Source: Diphasiastrum complanatum
Taxonomy: Eukaryota; Streptophyta; Lycopodiopsida; Lycopodiales; Lycopodiaceae
Assembly (NCBI GenBank): GCA_029204225.1
Contig: CM055100.1
Location: 35,115,645 to 35,179,644, forward strand
Direction of reading: 5' to 3'
Length of the DNA: 64,000 bases
The notes below the pieces were generated by a model. That model was not told the origin of the DNA. It saw only the letters and a list, made by a program, of their open reading frames with translations, and did not search any database. Position numbers and translations under genes: made by a program. Numbering within the stretch: the stretch's first letter is position 1; each line of letters begins with the position of its first letter. Shown here one piece after another: positions 35,864 to 48,250 of this stretch.

Positions 35864-35974
35864 TTATGTGGGGAGGAAAGCCCTTCCTCGAGGGCCTCCG
35901 CCATGGGAAGGCCTTCGAGCTATGTGCCCAAGCAGGCGAAAGGCCCAAGGGAAAGAGGGCCTTCCCCTACATAA
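35864..35974. repeat. 111-bp GC-rich foldback element
   Basis: The outer arms TTATGTGGGGAGGAAAGCCC and its imperfect complement (35955-35974, AGGGCCTTCCCCTACATAA) pair with small gaps. Inside there is a second partial pair (CCTCGAGGGCC ... GGCCTTCGAG). Similar in size and GC-richness to the foldback at 18251 but different in sequence. Confidence 0.55.
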
Positions 35975-36394
35975 TGAGCAGGTGCAAGGGTATATTCTGG
36001 AGAGAGAATGCTAGTTTATGAAGTGAGAACATAACATCATTTTGGAATGATGGACAGAGAAATCCAAGTGTATCTTGTGGCTCTGAAGGTGCCTATGGAA
36101 TGCAATAGAAACCAAAGCATCTTGCGTTACAAAATTTAAAGTCGATAAACAAATTTTAACACAAACATTGTGCTCATAGAAGAGTCCTAAAGAAATTTGA
36201 CATGGAGACTCCAGGGCAGAAGGCTCAAGGGAAGGCCTTGAGTAATGTCATATGTGAAGTTTTTTTTTTTTTTGTCTTTTTCTTTTTTTTGCATCATTAC
36301 GACTTTTGTAATTAGTGCAAATATTTTATTTTATTTTTTTAATCAAATTTTTTCAACAAAATTTGCATATGGATGGCCAATGATAGGCTGCCAC
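35975..36394. other. non-coding DNA with poly-T tract
   Basis: T-rich run at 36259-36291 and no gene. Confidence 0.45.
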
Positions 36395-36690
36395 ATGGCA
36401 CCATGTGCATGTTTCAACTTGCAACCCTGTCATTGGCTGTCCACACGCACATTCCATCTGAATTTTCATGTGTCATGTGTAAACTAGCCATCTAAATTTA
36501 CATGTCTTATGTTTCAAAGTGTGCATGTGTCAACTAGCAACCTATCATTGGTTGTCCACACGCTTATTCCATCTGAATTTTCATGTACTATGTTTCAAAG
36601 TGTGCATGTGTCAATTGGCAACTTGTCATTGGTTGTCCACATGAACATTCGATCTGAATTTTCATGTGTTGTGTTTCACCTTTTATTGGC
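36395..36690 (+). repeat. degenerate tandem repeat, about three units
   Basis: The word GTGCATGTGTCAACTAGCAA (with variants) starts near 36406, 36521 and 36602. Each is followed by TCATTGGTTGTCCACA and ATTC(C/G)ATCTGAATTTTCATGT. Spacing is 115 then 81 bp. Confidence 0.75.
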
Positions 36691-36939
36691 TATCACTTGA
36701 AAATTTTGATTCTAAATTTACATGCGGAGTTTTCACCACGTGTAAAGGTCACTAAGAAGACATTTTTCAAATACAAATGAGGACATATAAACAAAAGAAA
36801 AATCATTCTGATCTTATACAAGTAAGTGTGTCTACAAAGGGTCTTTTGTACCTATAGACAATTCGAAATGTTATATTTTGGAGCCACTTTCACAAATCAA
36901 ATTTTAGTGTGATTCTCAAGATTTAACTTTCTCACCAAA

Positions 36940-37090
36940 ACTTTCATGTGGACAACCAATGAGAGATTTCAAACCTAGGCAAGAAACCTTGTAGCATAAT
37001 GTGCATGCAAACAACCAATGGTTAGTTGCCACATAGCACATGCACGCGCAATGAAACAACCAATGATTGATTGCCCACATGCACATTTTG
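36940..37090 (-). repeat. inverted copies of the 36.4-kb repeat words
   Basis: CATGTGGACAACCAATGA and two AACAACCAATG(G/A)TTAG/TTGATTG words, each with CATGCAC/GTGCATG text, are the complement of the GTTGTCCACATG / CATTGGTTG words at 36.4-36.7 kb. The two blocks form a loose inverted pair. Confidence 0.6.
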
Positions 37091-37551
37091 CCAAAATACA
37101 CAATTTTCTAGAAACATTGAAAGGGAATAATGTACCATAAATATAAAAATCGAGCCCTGGCATATCATGTAGGAAAATACCCGTCACCCTCGAACACTTG
37201 GTCGTAGTCTAGATGGCATCCTCAGGCTCATGATAGCCACCCTTCCAAGGCGGAAGGTGCTCACACAAGGATCATCCCCCCTCTTTTTCCACCCCCTTCT
37301 TTTGAGGTCATGAGTCCAACTCCAATTAGTTGCACAAATGAGGACATACAAGAGAGAGAAAAAATCTACATTAGAATCAAGACTTTAAACCATGGTGTCA
37401 ATAATATTTAATTGTTCCCAAAGAATTCATGAGTTTATGCTCATTCGAGTCTTAAATGCAACACAAACAAAATAAATGCTTGTCAAAGTTGGCTTGACCT
37501 TCTATAATAAATGTACAATGTAAATTAATATGTTATAGTTTTTTTCAAATA
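37091..37551. other. non-coding DNA
   Basis: No gene or named repeat seen. Confidence 0.45.
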
Positions 37552-37991
37552 TTGTTACATCCACATCTTGTATCGAGGATTCAGAATAATTCGTGATGTG
37601 GGTATTACTCTAGTGTTCGTGCCTAGAATAAATTCCAGTTTAATAAGGCCAATTTCATGACACATAACCTTGAGCAAACTTTAGCAGTCACATAGTGACA
37701 TGTGAAGAAGTGCATGGTGTGTGGCGATCATATGCATGGAGAGATCAATAGTAGCTTAAGTTATCTTTAGAAGTTTCTCTAGGTATGCATAGCATCATGC
37801 ACTAGACCCTAGAGTCTATATAGACCTACAAGGGGCTCGCCAATCTACAGTTGGATAGCTTTAGTTAGCAGCTCATCATGGCATGGGAGAGAAACGCTTC
37901 GAGATTGATCTTGAGCTTCTAATTCATTGAGCCATTCGACTCCACGATGTCCTCTATGGTCTTGGTGTGATCATTGTGGTGGTATTAGAGC
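37552..37991 (+). mobile_element. possible solo/5' LTR with PBS (gypsy- or copia-type)
   Basis: It starts TGTTACATCCACATC, has a TATATAG box near 37815 and ends close to TGGTATTAGAGC (37980-37991), one change from the tRNA-iMet PBS. No gag or pol follows before the next element, so it would be a remnant. Confidence 0.4.
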
Positions 37992-38631
37992 TTTGGCTTA
38001 CGACGATCATAAAGTGGAGTTGGTAATCCTTCAATCCAACTTTTGCTTGCTTTTTCCTACCTTTTGGGTAGAAGATTGTTGTTTTTCATTCCTTTTGGAG
38101 TTGAGATCCAAGTAAGTCTCGGGTTTTTTATTATTCCATAGATGAGAATCATTGATTTAACTTGGTATGTCAGATTGCTTGCAATTTTTCTAGTGTTTTT
38201 ATTGGTTTTCTATTAGAAACTTGATTTTAGCCTAGTATAACTAATGAGTTCAAAGTGTATAGAGGAAGTTAGAAAGTCATTAAATCTGAATTTAATAATT
38301 ACACGCTGTTGTATTATAATTAGTAAGCATTGTAGTTGATTTATAGTCAGAATTAATCAAATTTTGGTATTTTTGGCTATGAATTTATAATACAAGTTGG
38401 TAATTAATGAAACTGATAATTCAAATATTTGAACATGGTCATTTTTAGTGTTGGATGATCTGTATGAGATTGCATGAAAAACGATGTTTGGGCAAAAATC
38501 ATGGTTTTTAGTTCAAATTTTAAGTTTTTGATAGGTAGAATCAAAATCCATGCCATAAAGCTTGCATGCATCTTCTTTTGGATTGTTAATCTATTCTGAG
38601 ACTTGGGAGTGTAGTTAATAGTTTGTTTTTG
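37992..38631. other. non-coding DNA
   Basis: AT-rich text without a supported gene, probably leader of the 37.5-kb LTR remnant and flank of element E. Confidence 0.4.
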
Positions 38632-38966
38632 TAGTTCTTCACAACTAATTATTTGTCTAGTGATTCGTGACTAATTATTTGTCTAATGGTTTGTGACAAA
38701 TTATTTGTTTGATGTTTTGATGCTTAATGTTTGGCTACATAATCACTGTAGTACTAACGATTTCAAAGCTAGTTACTATAAGATCGAACATGATTTCTAT
38801 CACTATTGTTTTGTTAGAAATTGATAGGCGTAGTCATGCATGAAGAAAGAGGAAGATAGTTTATTCTGCTATGCACAATAAGTTCTGATTCTTGTCGTTT
38901 GAATTCTTTTCATTCAAATTCGTTTTTTCCGAGTTCGACCTATCTTTCACACACCTCTTTCCAACA
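38632..38966 (+). repeat. 5' LTR of element E, terminal 335 bp only
   Basis: It is co-linear with 43896-44231 (336 bp) at high similarity by eye. It has a three-fold 26-bp tandem word (CTAATTATTTGTCTAGTG and variants) at 38640-38720. It ends CCAACA before the PBS. Left of 38632 similarity to the 3' LTR stops abruptly. Confidence 0.85.
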
Positions 38967-38978
38967 TGGTATCAAAGC
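38967..38978 (+). promoter_or_regulatory. primer-binding site of element E
   Basis: TGGTATCAAAGC follows the LTR end directly; one change from the initiator-tRNA-Met consensus. Confidence 0.85.
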
Positions 38979-39121
38979 GTTGATTCTTCAACGCCTAGTA
39001 CTATATTAGAGTGCAAGCTCTTATACTTGATATCTCTTGCGATATCAAATTATTCTTTAGTTCGAATCAATTTGTTTCGGTATCAGAGAATTGATTTCCA
39101 CAACATTGTATCTTTCTCTTA

Positions 39122-40020
39122 ATGACAATTGATAGTCTAAAGTTCCAGATGGATTCTCAAAGTAAAGCCGGTCTTATCACAGACAAGCTAAATGGATCCA
39201 ATTATCATTTACGGAAATTTAAGATGAAGACTTTGCTAATCGCCAATGAGTTGTGGGATATTGTTACAGGTATCGAAGTGAAGCCTGAAGACGACACAAA
39301 CAACTCAAAATGGAAGTCAAAGGATGGTAAAGCTTTCACGCTTATTATCCTCAATATATCAGATACTCAGATTGGCCATGTAGCTAAAGCCAGAAGTTTG
39401 AAAGAAGTTTGGGACCTCCTGAGCTCACTATATGATGTGAGAGATGTAACTACTAAGTTACATCTTCAAAGAAAATTTTTCACACTCAAGATGTCGAACA
39501 ATGATTCTCTTCAGAATCATATTAACCAGTTTAAGACAGATGGCCGCTGTCGGATTAGTCATAGATGATCAAGATGCAATTACGACATTTCTTTCAAGCT
39601 TGTCCTCTACATATGAGAACTGGGTGATGATCATCACGACACACTCAGATTTGACTCTTACCAGAGTTATCACTATGTTGCTGCAAGAAGATAATCGAAG
39701 AAGTCAAGACACTTTGTTAATCTCATGCTCTATATGTCAATAAGGGCTCGAAACGATAGAAGCAGAAAAGCTCCAAGTAGTCTACATCGAATCAGAAACA
39801 GACTCAAAGTCAAGAACAATCATCGAATCCACACTCGTCAAAGAAGAAGATGTTTTGCAGGTATTGCAAACACAATCATCCATGAGATCCAGGATTGTCG
39901 AATTCTCAAAGCAAAGAATGCAGCCAAGCAACCTGATCAACAAGCAAATACAGTTACATCATCTCCTCAAGTCGAAATGGACGAAGGCGCTTTATGGTCA
40001 AAGACAAATACACGAATTCG
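39122..40020 (+). pseudogene. gag: copia gag, element E
   Basis: 39122-39568 carries the gag body (DKLNGSNYHLRKFKMKTLLI, LWDIVTGIEVKPED, DVTTKLHLQRKFFTLKMSNN). A frameshift at ~39545 moves to 39501-39743 (VIDDQDAITTFLSSLSSTYE, LTRVITMLLQEDNR). Further shifts follow, with a knuckle-like CRYCKHNHHEIQDC pattern in mixed frame near 39856-39900. The start at 39122 is an in-frame ATG; another in-frame ATG at 39149 is equally possible. Confidence 0.87.
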
Positions 40021-40500
40021 AATGATTCGTGGTTTCTGGATTCCGGAGCTACTCAACACATGACCAATCATCGTGAGATTTTCCAATCATATACGCCTTA
40101 CAACATGAAGAAGTATGTTCATCTTGGTGATGATAGCACTCACAGTATCGAAGGTGAAGGTACTGTAAGATGAAGGATCCAGCATGATCAATTTAAAATA
40201 CTGTCAAAAGTCTTGTATGTTCCTAAACTATCTACAGATATGTTATCAATAAGTAGAATCACAAATTTAGGTCATAGGGTGGAGTTTGAATCTGACCAAT
40301 GCAAAATTATCGATAGGAGTAATAAGATCCTTGCACTCGGCAAGAGGCATGGATACTTATATAGATTGGCACATTGTTATTTTGATTCTAGTCAAGCCTT
40401 GAAAACCTCTGTTCTTGTCAATAAAGCATTAATATGGCATCATAGGACACTTGAATTATGCATATGTTTCAAACATGTCCAGAAAATCTCTAGTACTTGA
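40021..40500 (+). pseudogene. pol: copia protease and pre-integrase, element E
   Basis: Near 40030 the frame shows WFLDSGATQHMTNH, an intact copia protease active site (D-S-G-A). A TGA breaks it near 40172. The frame 40213-40500 continues VLYVPKLSTDMLSISRITNL, LGKRHGYLYRLAHCYF, then LIWHHR where the HHCC zinc site should start; a small deletion shifts the frame there. Confidence 0.85.
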
Positions 40501-41520
40501 TCTCGACTATCCTTCTGATAAAATGAATCTCCATGTCTGCCATAGTTGCATCCTTGGAAAGTAGACTAGGATTCCTTTTAGATCAAGTCATAGGTATGCA
40601 GCAAAAGGTCTGTTAGATGTTGTTCATACAGATATATGTCGACCTATGCAAACTCCTTCATTACTAGATGCAAAATATTTTGTTACCTTTATTGACGAAT
40701 TTTCCAGAGAACAGTTGTTTACTTCATTAAACAGAAATCAGAAACTTTCATCAAGTTCAGACAATTAAAAGAGCATGCTGAAAATCAAATTGGTAAACGA
40801 ATCAAAGCACTGAGATCCGATAACGGGGGAGAATACATCTCCACTGAATTCAAGGAGTACTGCCTTAACAACGACATTGAGCAGCAATATATTAATTACC
40901 TCCTATTTGCCTCAATCAGATGGTCTTGCTGAGAGAAGGAACAGAACCTTAGTTGAATCAGCAAAGTGCATGTTATCACATGCGACATTTCGAAGTCCTT
41001 TTGGGTTGAAGTTGTTTCAACATCAACCTATATTCAGAACAGATGTCCTACTAAAGGCCTCTCAGACAAAACACCATTCGAAGTTTGGATAGGTACCAAA
41101 CCTTCTTTATCAAACTTATGAGTTTTTGGATGTACTGCTTATGTGCAGATTCCTCATGATCTCATGAATAAGCTCGACATCTAGAGCATCAAATGTATTT
41201 TCATCAGCTACACTACTTCAGATCAAGCCTACAAGTTGTTTGATCCTATCGAGTCAAAGATATTCGTTAGCCGGGATGTCATCTTCATCGAAGATCAGTC
41301 TATCGACCTCAAGGGAAAAGGCAAAGCCCATATACCTGACTCTTCGATTTTATCCGACACATTGAACTCTTCAGTTTCTCAGTTGACGATTCGCATCGAA
41401 GGTCCAAGCTCATCTACTTTCGACGAACAACTTATCAATAACGAATCTGAAGATGACGATGTTACAGTTCAGCAACTACAGCATGATGAAAATGATCAAC
41501 TTCCTCTATTCCCTAGATGA
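40501..41520 (+). pseudogene. pol: copia integrase, element E
   Basis: VVHTDICRPMQTPSLLDAKY with the first catalytic Asp lies near 40617-40680. The RSDNGGEYISTEFKEYC segment is near 40815. LAERRNRTLVESAKCML has the catalytic Glu near 40930. The C-terminal part (41236-41520) has KIFVSRDVIFIEDQ. At least four frame changes occur. Confidence 0.87.
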
Positions 41521-42540
41521 TCCTCAAGAATTAGCAGACCACCTATCAGGTATATTGACGAGTCTGCAACCTATCTTGTTTAGGATTTGACTACTGTCGA
41601 AGAGGCACTCAGTCAGTCCGATTCCGATCTCTGAAAAAAAGCTATGGATAAAGAGTATTCATCTCTTATCAAGAACTAGACGATTGTCAAATTACCTGCT
41701 AGCAGAAACGTAGTTGATTGCAAATGGATTTTCAAAGTCAAGTACAAAGCAGTCAAAAGCATCGACAGAAGAAAAGCTCGACTTGTTGCCAAAGGATTTT
41801 CTCAGGTATACAACGTCGATTACACTAAGACCTTTAGTCCACTAGTCAAGCATTATTCTATTCGACTGTTATTATCATTTGCTGCTGTAGTAGATTTGGA
41901 AATACATCAAATGGATGTATAGACATCATATCTCAATGGAGTTATCGAAGAAGACATTTACATGGTGCAACTCGAATGCTATATTATCTAAGAATGGTTT
42001 TAAATAATGCTCGAGCATGGTTTCAAAGAATCAGTACTTTTCTTATTGATCAACAAGCTCTTCAGATTCGACAATGCAGCAGTCTTTTATCATTATCACT
42101 TTGTACATGGACGACACATTGCTCTTTGGCAACAATATCGATTTGATAAAAGAAGCTAAGACAATGCTATCGTTCGAATTTGACATGACCGATCTTGGCG
42201 AAGCTCATTTCTACCTTGATATTCAAATTTACAGAGACATAATTCGAAAGCTGATTTGCATTACTCAACAAATGTACATCTACAATATGTTAGTCAGATA
42301 TTATCTGGTTAATTGCAAGTTAGCTCTCTCACCAATGGAACCAGGTCTCAAATTGTCGAAGGACCAGTGTCCTCAAACAATCGAAGAAAAGGAGCAGATG
42401 CGCGAGTATCATTATCATTCGATAATAGGATCTCTTATGTACGCAATGATCTGTACTAGGCCAAACATAGCTTTTGCAGTTAGCTCCCTAAGTAAGTATA
42501 TGACCAACCTGGTATAACACATTGGAAGGCTCTCATCAAA
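41521..42540 (+). pseudogene. pol: copia reverse transcriptase, element E
   Basis: The first half is interrupted by stops (TAG at 41677, 41920) yet shows CKWIFKVKY-, ARLVAKGFSQVYNVDYT- and HQMDV-like text. 42074-42517 is open: LYMDDTLLFGNN carries the polymerase box as YMDD instead of the usual copia YVDD. It is followed by MTDLGEAHFYLDIQIYRD and IGSLMYAMICTRPNIAFAVS. Confidence 0.88.
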
Positions 42541-43100
42541 GTCATCAGATATCTTCGAGCTACTATGGACTTTTGTATTTGTTATGGAGCAGTCGACAAC
42601 GATAAACTCAATTTACTCAGTGGTTACAAAGATGCAAGTTGGGTAGGAGATATAGACACTCGTAAATCTACTATTGGATTTACATTCTTCCTCAACAATG
42701 GTCCAATTTCCTGAAACAGTCGCAAGCAATATTTGATAGCTCTATCTTCTACAGAATCAGATAATATCGTAGTCTCACAAGCTACTAAGGAAGCAATTTG
42801 GTTGAGAAACTTACTTTCAAATATCAATTTGAATCAATATGCTTCGACATTATTATTTTGTGATAATCAAAGTGCCATTGCCTTGTCAGCCAACCCTAGA
42901 TTTCATTCTAGGAGTAAGCACATTGAACTTAAGTATTACTATGTCAGAAGCAAAGTTCTCAACAGAGAGGTCAGATTGCAGTAATATCGAATGCAAGATA
43001 TGATAGCAGATATTTTTACTAAAGCATTAAGCTTGGATGCACACAATAAGTTTAGTACAGAACTGAGTTTAAAGGTCAAGGCATTCATGAATTCAGATTA
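42541..43100 (+). pseudogene. pol: copia RNase H, element E
   Basis: GYKDASWVGDIDTRKST appears near 42612-42670, then a TGA. The open frame 42733-42984 has ALSSTESDNIVVSQATKEAI and LLFCDNQSAIALSANPRFHS. The usual SSTEAEY has become SSTESDN, so the conserved acidic box is altered. MIADIFTKAL follows near 43000. Confidence 0.85.
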
Positions 43101-43108
43101 AGGGAGAG

Positions 43109-44231
<1,123 letters not shown>

Positions 44232-45059
44232 GGTGCGGCTCTTGATTATACTAGTACAACACCTCATTTAGATCCTTATCCAAATCACTCTTAAGTTAAC
44301 CTGTAGATCTATCAGAACAGATCTGTTAACTCTGCAAGTAATTGTCAAACACAATACTTGATCATAGGTCTATATTCAACGACTAGTTAAGTGCACAAGA
44401 TAACCTTAGTAACTAGGAATACATAGTAGATCCCAACAAGATTAATCGTGCACATATGAGAATAATCTCACTATGACCCAGTACATAAACACATATGTCC
44501 TTATCTGGCATATTCCTCCAAAATTTGCATGTGTTACTCACATATCACACTGAGAATCTTGTAACTCAGCTACAGAAGATTCTATTTCTCTTAAGTAAAT
44601 AACATATTTGGGAAATCTCTAAAATGAATAATTCCACATCACAAAATTTTCGACCATCAACTTTTACCAACAAAATTCCTTCAACCAACCTACTTTAGAT
44701 CTTAGTGTACAAACCAAGACTAGTCTGACTTATATAGACATCTTTGGACACAAGGTTAAGATTAAAACTTTATTCCATCTGATCCAATTAGCAGAATCTT
44801 AAATTAATCTTTACCACCACTATCCATAATCATAAATATCTAACAACTCAAAACTCCGAAGACTACTTTAGTTCCAGATTATTCCAAACAATCACTAGAG
44901 ATGTCCTCTATTCCACTGGATAGTTCCGCCATTGCACACAAACTGGATTCCACAAAAGAAATCTATTCAATTGGTTGATCCATGAAAGTCTTATTCCTAT
45001 CATTTTCTTCTCCTCCTTTGAAAAGAAATTCCATAATTTCAAATAAAAAGTTCTCAAGA
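44232..45059. other. gene-free DNA
   Basis: No frame, RNA gene or named repeat. Confidence 0.5.
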
Positions 45060-45730
45060 GACAACGTATAAGATATCAAAGATTCAAAAAAGTCAGTAAT
45101 GAGTATTTAATACTATTACAAACCGAGTTTTTTCCTCAAAATCTTAAAATATCTTTTCCCATGTGATAGAAACATTACTCTCCATAATCAACTATCAAAT
45201 AGAGATAATCATTTGGGCTCAAGAAGTATAAATTCCACTTAATCAGTTGAAAACATCAATTGATTCCGAGTAATATTCACAATACTGAAATGAAACCATA
45301 AATTCATATAACTTAAACAGTCCTTCAAAACCTAGTTCTACATTGGAAGGAATTATATGAATCTCAATCCAAATGTCTCGTATTTAAGAAATTTCTAAAA
45401 AGTAGAGGTTTAGATTAAGAGAGATATAGCTTTTAGGGGTTTTCGATTTGGGATTTATGAGATACCATTAAGAGATCCGGATCTATATCTCGTAACCTCT
45501 CCAAATACCCCAAATAAGTTTAATTAATGGTTTCAACTGTTAGCATTACTAATAATGTAAATACTAACCACTGGCCTACAGATCATTTTCGCACAAGAAT
45601 TTCCCGTTGAAATCACTGACATCCCATACCATCAATTTTCTCTCTATGAAAGTTCTTTGCTTTTAGATCTGCTCAACAGAAAATCAAAAAGATTATCTGA
45701 CCATCCTATAACCAAATATAGGATCCGATC
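45060..45730 (+). repeat. dispersed non-coding repeat, copy 2
   Basis: Same orientation and landmark order as 22770-23410 (see that entry). By eye many substitutions and small gaps, so an old pair. Confidence 0.55.
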
Positions 45731-46830
45731 TTCAACCATTTCCCAAAAATATTTTCTACCATTGAATTCTCCATTTCCTTAAGCTTTCATTATTCCTAAT
45801 ACGTTAAATGTTTAACTACAAGCTCGGCCATTTTATTTATTTTTATTTTTTATTCTAAGTAGTACCCCTAATATGTTGAATGTTTAACTAAAAGCTCGGT
45901 CATTCTTTCTTCTTGACCAAATTTCTTTGCTTTGTGTGCATGCATGGCTTTAGGTTTTTTAAGAGTCACTTTGGCTTTGCATGGTTCATTTGCCTTTGCA
46001 ACAATCAACTTTTTCCACTTTTATATAGTTTATTATCTTTTGGGTGTAATTATGGGTTCAGCTCACTTAAGTCATGTTGCCTCTCTTACTTTTGGAATAA
46101 AAGGTGTTGTTTTACATTGTTTACTTGAAGAGATATATTTACCTTTCTTGCCTTTAATGACTTCTATAGGTTCGTGAGTGCAAGAATTCACTTTTGGATG
46201 ATATATCTTTGATTTATTTAATTATTATATAAGTCTTTATTAGTTGGTTGGAATTTTGCTTATGTGATGGTTTATTTTTATTTATTTATTCATTTTTTGT
46301 TTAAAGCATTAACGTTTTCTTAATAGCTTAGATACTCACTCTTCTTGGCTAAGTTTATTTGCTTTATGAGCTTGGCTTGAATGTTTTAAGGTGTTTTTTT
46401 TTTCTTGCTATGGTTAGGTTTGTGAAGCTTGGTGGACTTGCTATCTCTTTAATTGGCTTGAGCCCATCATCCTACACAAGAAACTAAAGATCAAGACTGA
46501 GTTTGAAGTAATTGAACACTCTTTGAGTCTTCTGAGTGTCATTTACATAGATGATTGTCTTTGGGTCAGTACTTAATGTGTGAGCATGTCTAGCTAACAA
46601 CTATTCATGCTAGTATAGTTGTAAAGGGACTGGTGCTTATACATATACAATGGCTACATGTACCTTGTGTTCACAAACCATAATTCAATGGGTTGTAATA
46701 GAATATGCTTTGTATAGTTGGTCATCCATGGCATGCCGATTAGTTGATACATTTACATTGATACCTTTATCAAGTAAGTCTTCTTCTATGAAACTTCATT
46801 CCTTATATTGAGATCGTTAATGTATGATGG
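45731..46830. other. gene-free DNA
   Basis: A 50-bp word (ATGTTGAATGTTTAACTA..AAGCTCGG) occurs twice near 45801 and 45871 in similar form. The small frames around 45913-46177 are not protein-like enough to call. Confidence 0.45.
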
Positions 46831-48250
46831 CTATTTAGGTCTACCTTTAAACAACATAGGTTATTTGGTCCGCCAATGTAAAGACATTTGGCAAAGGGCA
46901 CAAATGGCTCATAATATTATGGGACACATGTATGTTTAGCATATTGCATGTTTTGCACATGGCCATCACTTGAAGCTCAACAAACTGTCTTTTGGTACAA
47001 AAGTGACCATCCTTGTTTATGCTTTGGAATATACTTAATAGTACATGCGCTACTAACTCTACCTTTTTATGTTGTGGCATATGTGTATTATGTTATTGGG
47101 CAACGCTATGGCTTTTTTATGACAAGCCCTAATATTGTGATATGTTACAAAACAACATAACTAACTTTTCTCCAATTTCTAGTCTAATTTTCATTTCGGA
47201 TACTCTTTTACTTATTATGTCCAAACAAGCAATAATTCATGCTATTAAGGGTTTGAAGAAACTATATCTTGGACTTGTACAATAGTGGGCTTTTATCTTA
47301 TCTTTTATTTTTTGCATACAAAGTGCTAATTTTATGGGTCATAATAATCAATACCGTACTTAACATAGTTACTCTTGGTTGACTTGTTCATCACTTAGAA
47401 CATGTACTTTGTTGCCTCAAGCAAGGTTCTCTTAGAGGTCTACAAAATTGATTACCTATTTACACCTCATTAGGGTACGACTACTTGTTTAGGTGTACAT
47501 TAAACTATCTGATTTACTCATATGTGTTTATGCGAATGTAAAGGCACTTGGGAAATAACACAAATAGTTCTTAATTTGTAATAACCCATCAAATACTCTG
47601 CACATGGGTTGTTAACTTAGTGTGATTCAAGGCATATCAATACTTTATTTACCATTACCAAACAGAAAAATGCATATTGCTTTTACTTCAACTCAAAGAA
47701 GAGCATTTGATATATTTTTGACATACATGCTGCAAAAGGAGTATTAAAGCATATGCGACTGCTTACACTCCTAGAAGTGCAAATGAACAACTTATAATCC
47801 TAATTTGTCTACTGGCTAATTGCCAATTCAAGCTACCACCAACTACAATACTTTATAGTAAGTTTCCTCCTATAAGCCACTCTCCACATCACGCTACTAT
47901 AGGTCTAAGGGGACCATATCTTGGACTTGTACAATAAGTGGTTGTGCCTAGTTTTTTCTTTAAATTTTTACATTCAAGCCCTCATTTTATAGACGATGAT
48001 AAATCAATATTGTACTTAACACAATTAGTCATCGTTGACATATTGTTATATTTTGTTACTTTGAGTAAGTATCTTTGGTCTACATATTCTTATTTGACCT
48101 TGTTAATGTATGTTTACTTGTTTAGAATTTAATTTAGCTCCATGGTTTACCCATATGTTTTACACCATTGCATAGGTGCTTGAAAAGAGCATAAATTGTT
48201 CTTGATTTTTGACAACTCGTTAATGCTTTGTTAGTGGGTTACAAGTTTGG
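46831..48250 (+). repeat. diverged tandem repeat, ~650-bp period, 2-3 units
   Basis: ATATCTTGGACTTGTACAAT starts at 47264 and again at 47916 (652 bp). The TAAAGRCAYTTGG word starts near 46878 and 47538, with a weaker third copy near 48171. ACTTAACAYARTTAGTC-like text also recurs. No coding content. Confidence 0.65.

Noticed and set aside
45913-46177. Two overlapping small frames as a membrane peptide gene
   Set aside because: Phe/Leu-rich from T-rich DNA, no conserved feature, no splice or promoter support.
46800-48250. CRISPR-like array
   Set aside because: Units are ~650 bp and diverged, with no short identical repeats; this is a eukaryotic genome.
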